NCBI GenBank assembly: GCA_019634975.1
Contig: JAHCAI010000013.1
Location: 56,561-120,560, forward strand
From: Burkholderiales bacterium
GTDB taxonomy: Bacteria > Pseudomonadota > Gammaproteobacteria > Burkholderiales > SG8-41
Direction: 5' to 3'
Length of the DNA stretch: 64,000 nucleotides
Shown here: positions 63,922 through 64,000 of the stretch, in pieces
Numbering within the stretch: position 1 is the first letter of the stretch
Layout: every line of letters starts with the position of its first letter
Made by a program: the position numbers and the translations under genes
The notes under the pieces: model-generated
What the model saw: the letters and a program-made list of their open reading frames with translations, nothing else
Database searches by the model: none
What the model was told of the DNA's origin: nothing

Positions 63922-64000
63922 TTAATCCAGCAGCATCAGCCAGTCGACGGCGGTAACACCCTGCGGGCCGGCGAGCACCGGGTTGAGGTCGAGTTCGGCC
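63922..64000 (-). CDS. C-terminal end of an ATP-grasp acyl-CoA synthetase (partial)
   Basis: Only the last 25 codons are in the window. They read AELDLNPVLAGPQGVTAVDW then LMLLD and stop; ELDxNPV/L followed by VAVD/AVDW is the characteristic end of NDP-forming acetate-CoA-ligase or protein-acetyltransferase-type ATP-grasp proteins. It would supply the acyl-CoA substrate for the following dehydrogenase, 13 bp downstream. The start lies beyond the window. Confidence 0.7.
   Translation of the reverse strand, partial: AELDLNPVLAGPQGVTAVDWLMLLD

Overview
The window is a GC-rich, gene-dense chromosomal segment of a betaproteobacterium. The evidence is gene order: lexA-imuA-imuB-dnaE2; rimP-nusA-infB-rbfA-truB-rpsO-pnp; smpB/ratA-rnfH/DUF4124/guaB-guaA; and yceD-rpmF-plsX-fabH-fabD-fabG-acpP-fabF-pabC-mltG-tmk-holB-tatD. 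A GTP-type PEP carboxykinase, a Bug/TctC-type binding protein and a DUF4936 protein point the same way. The order (Burkholderiales, Rhodocyclales or Nitrosomonadales) cannot be settled from sequence alone. I see no phage, insertion sequence, CRISPR array or rRNA operon.

Layout. 1-2.7 kb: a truncated PHP phosphoesterase, yciO and trpS. 2.7-8.7 kb: an SOS mutagenesis operon on the minus strand, lexA-imuA-imuB-dnaE2, behind a perfect SOS box. 8.8-17.5 kb: transcription, translation and RNA-decay genes from rimP to pnp. 17.5-24.6 kb: dksA, two tRNAs (Arg-TCT, His-GTG), smpB, ratA-rnfH, guaB-guaA, an ArsC-like protein, tadA and a YkuD-domain protein. 24.8-35 kb: the most variable part, with an SDR, a class II aldolase-mtnA pair, a GNAT protein, an NRDE/DUF4936/ygfZ operon, ygfX coupled to a Bug protein, two MFS transporters and a GST. 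35-45.5 kb: pckG, a secreted esterase, rne, rluC, a HAD phosphatase, sppA, a methyltransferase and maf. 46-57 kb: the fatty-acid synthesis supercluster running into pabC-mltG-tmk-holB-tatD. 57-64 kb: a minus-strand acyl-CoA beta-oxidation cluster cut by the window end.

How the genes work together. LexA controls the ImuA/ImuB/DnaE2 mutasome. The rimP-pnp block builds ribosomes and controls elongation and RNA decay, with RNase E encoded further on. PlsX and FabH/D/G/F with AcpP start and extend fatty acids, and the 57-64 kb cluster breaks acyl-CoAs down. The aldolase-MtnA pair suggests methylthioribose salvage that ends in an aldol cleavage.

The most interesting unexplained material is non-coding. 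The 430-bp gap between maf and yceD holds a perfect 19-bp hairpin, a roughly 100-nt branched fold with a 12-bp closing stem, and a second small branched fold. Four genes (lexA, yceD and the divergent aldolase/GNAT pair) have a -10 element so close to the start codon that their mRNAs should be leaderless or nearly so. A roughly 26-bp AT-rich motif recurs at several gene junctions, and a comparable AT-rich patch (about 15% GC over 60 bases) lies inside truB.
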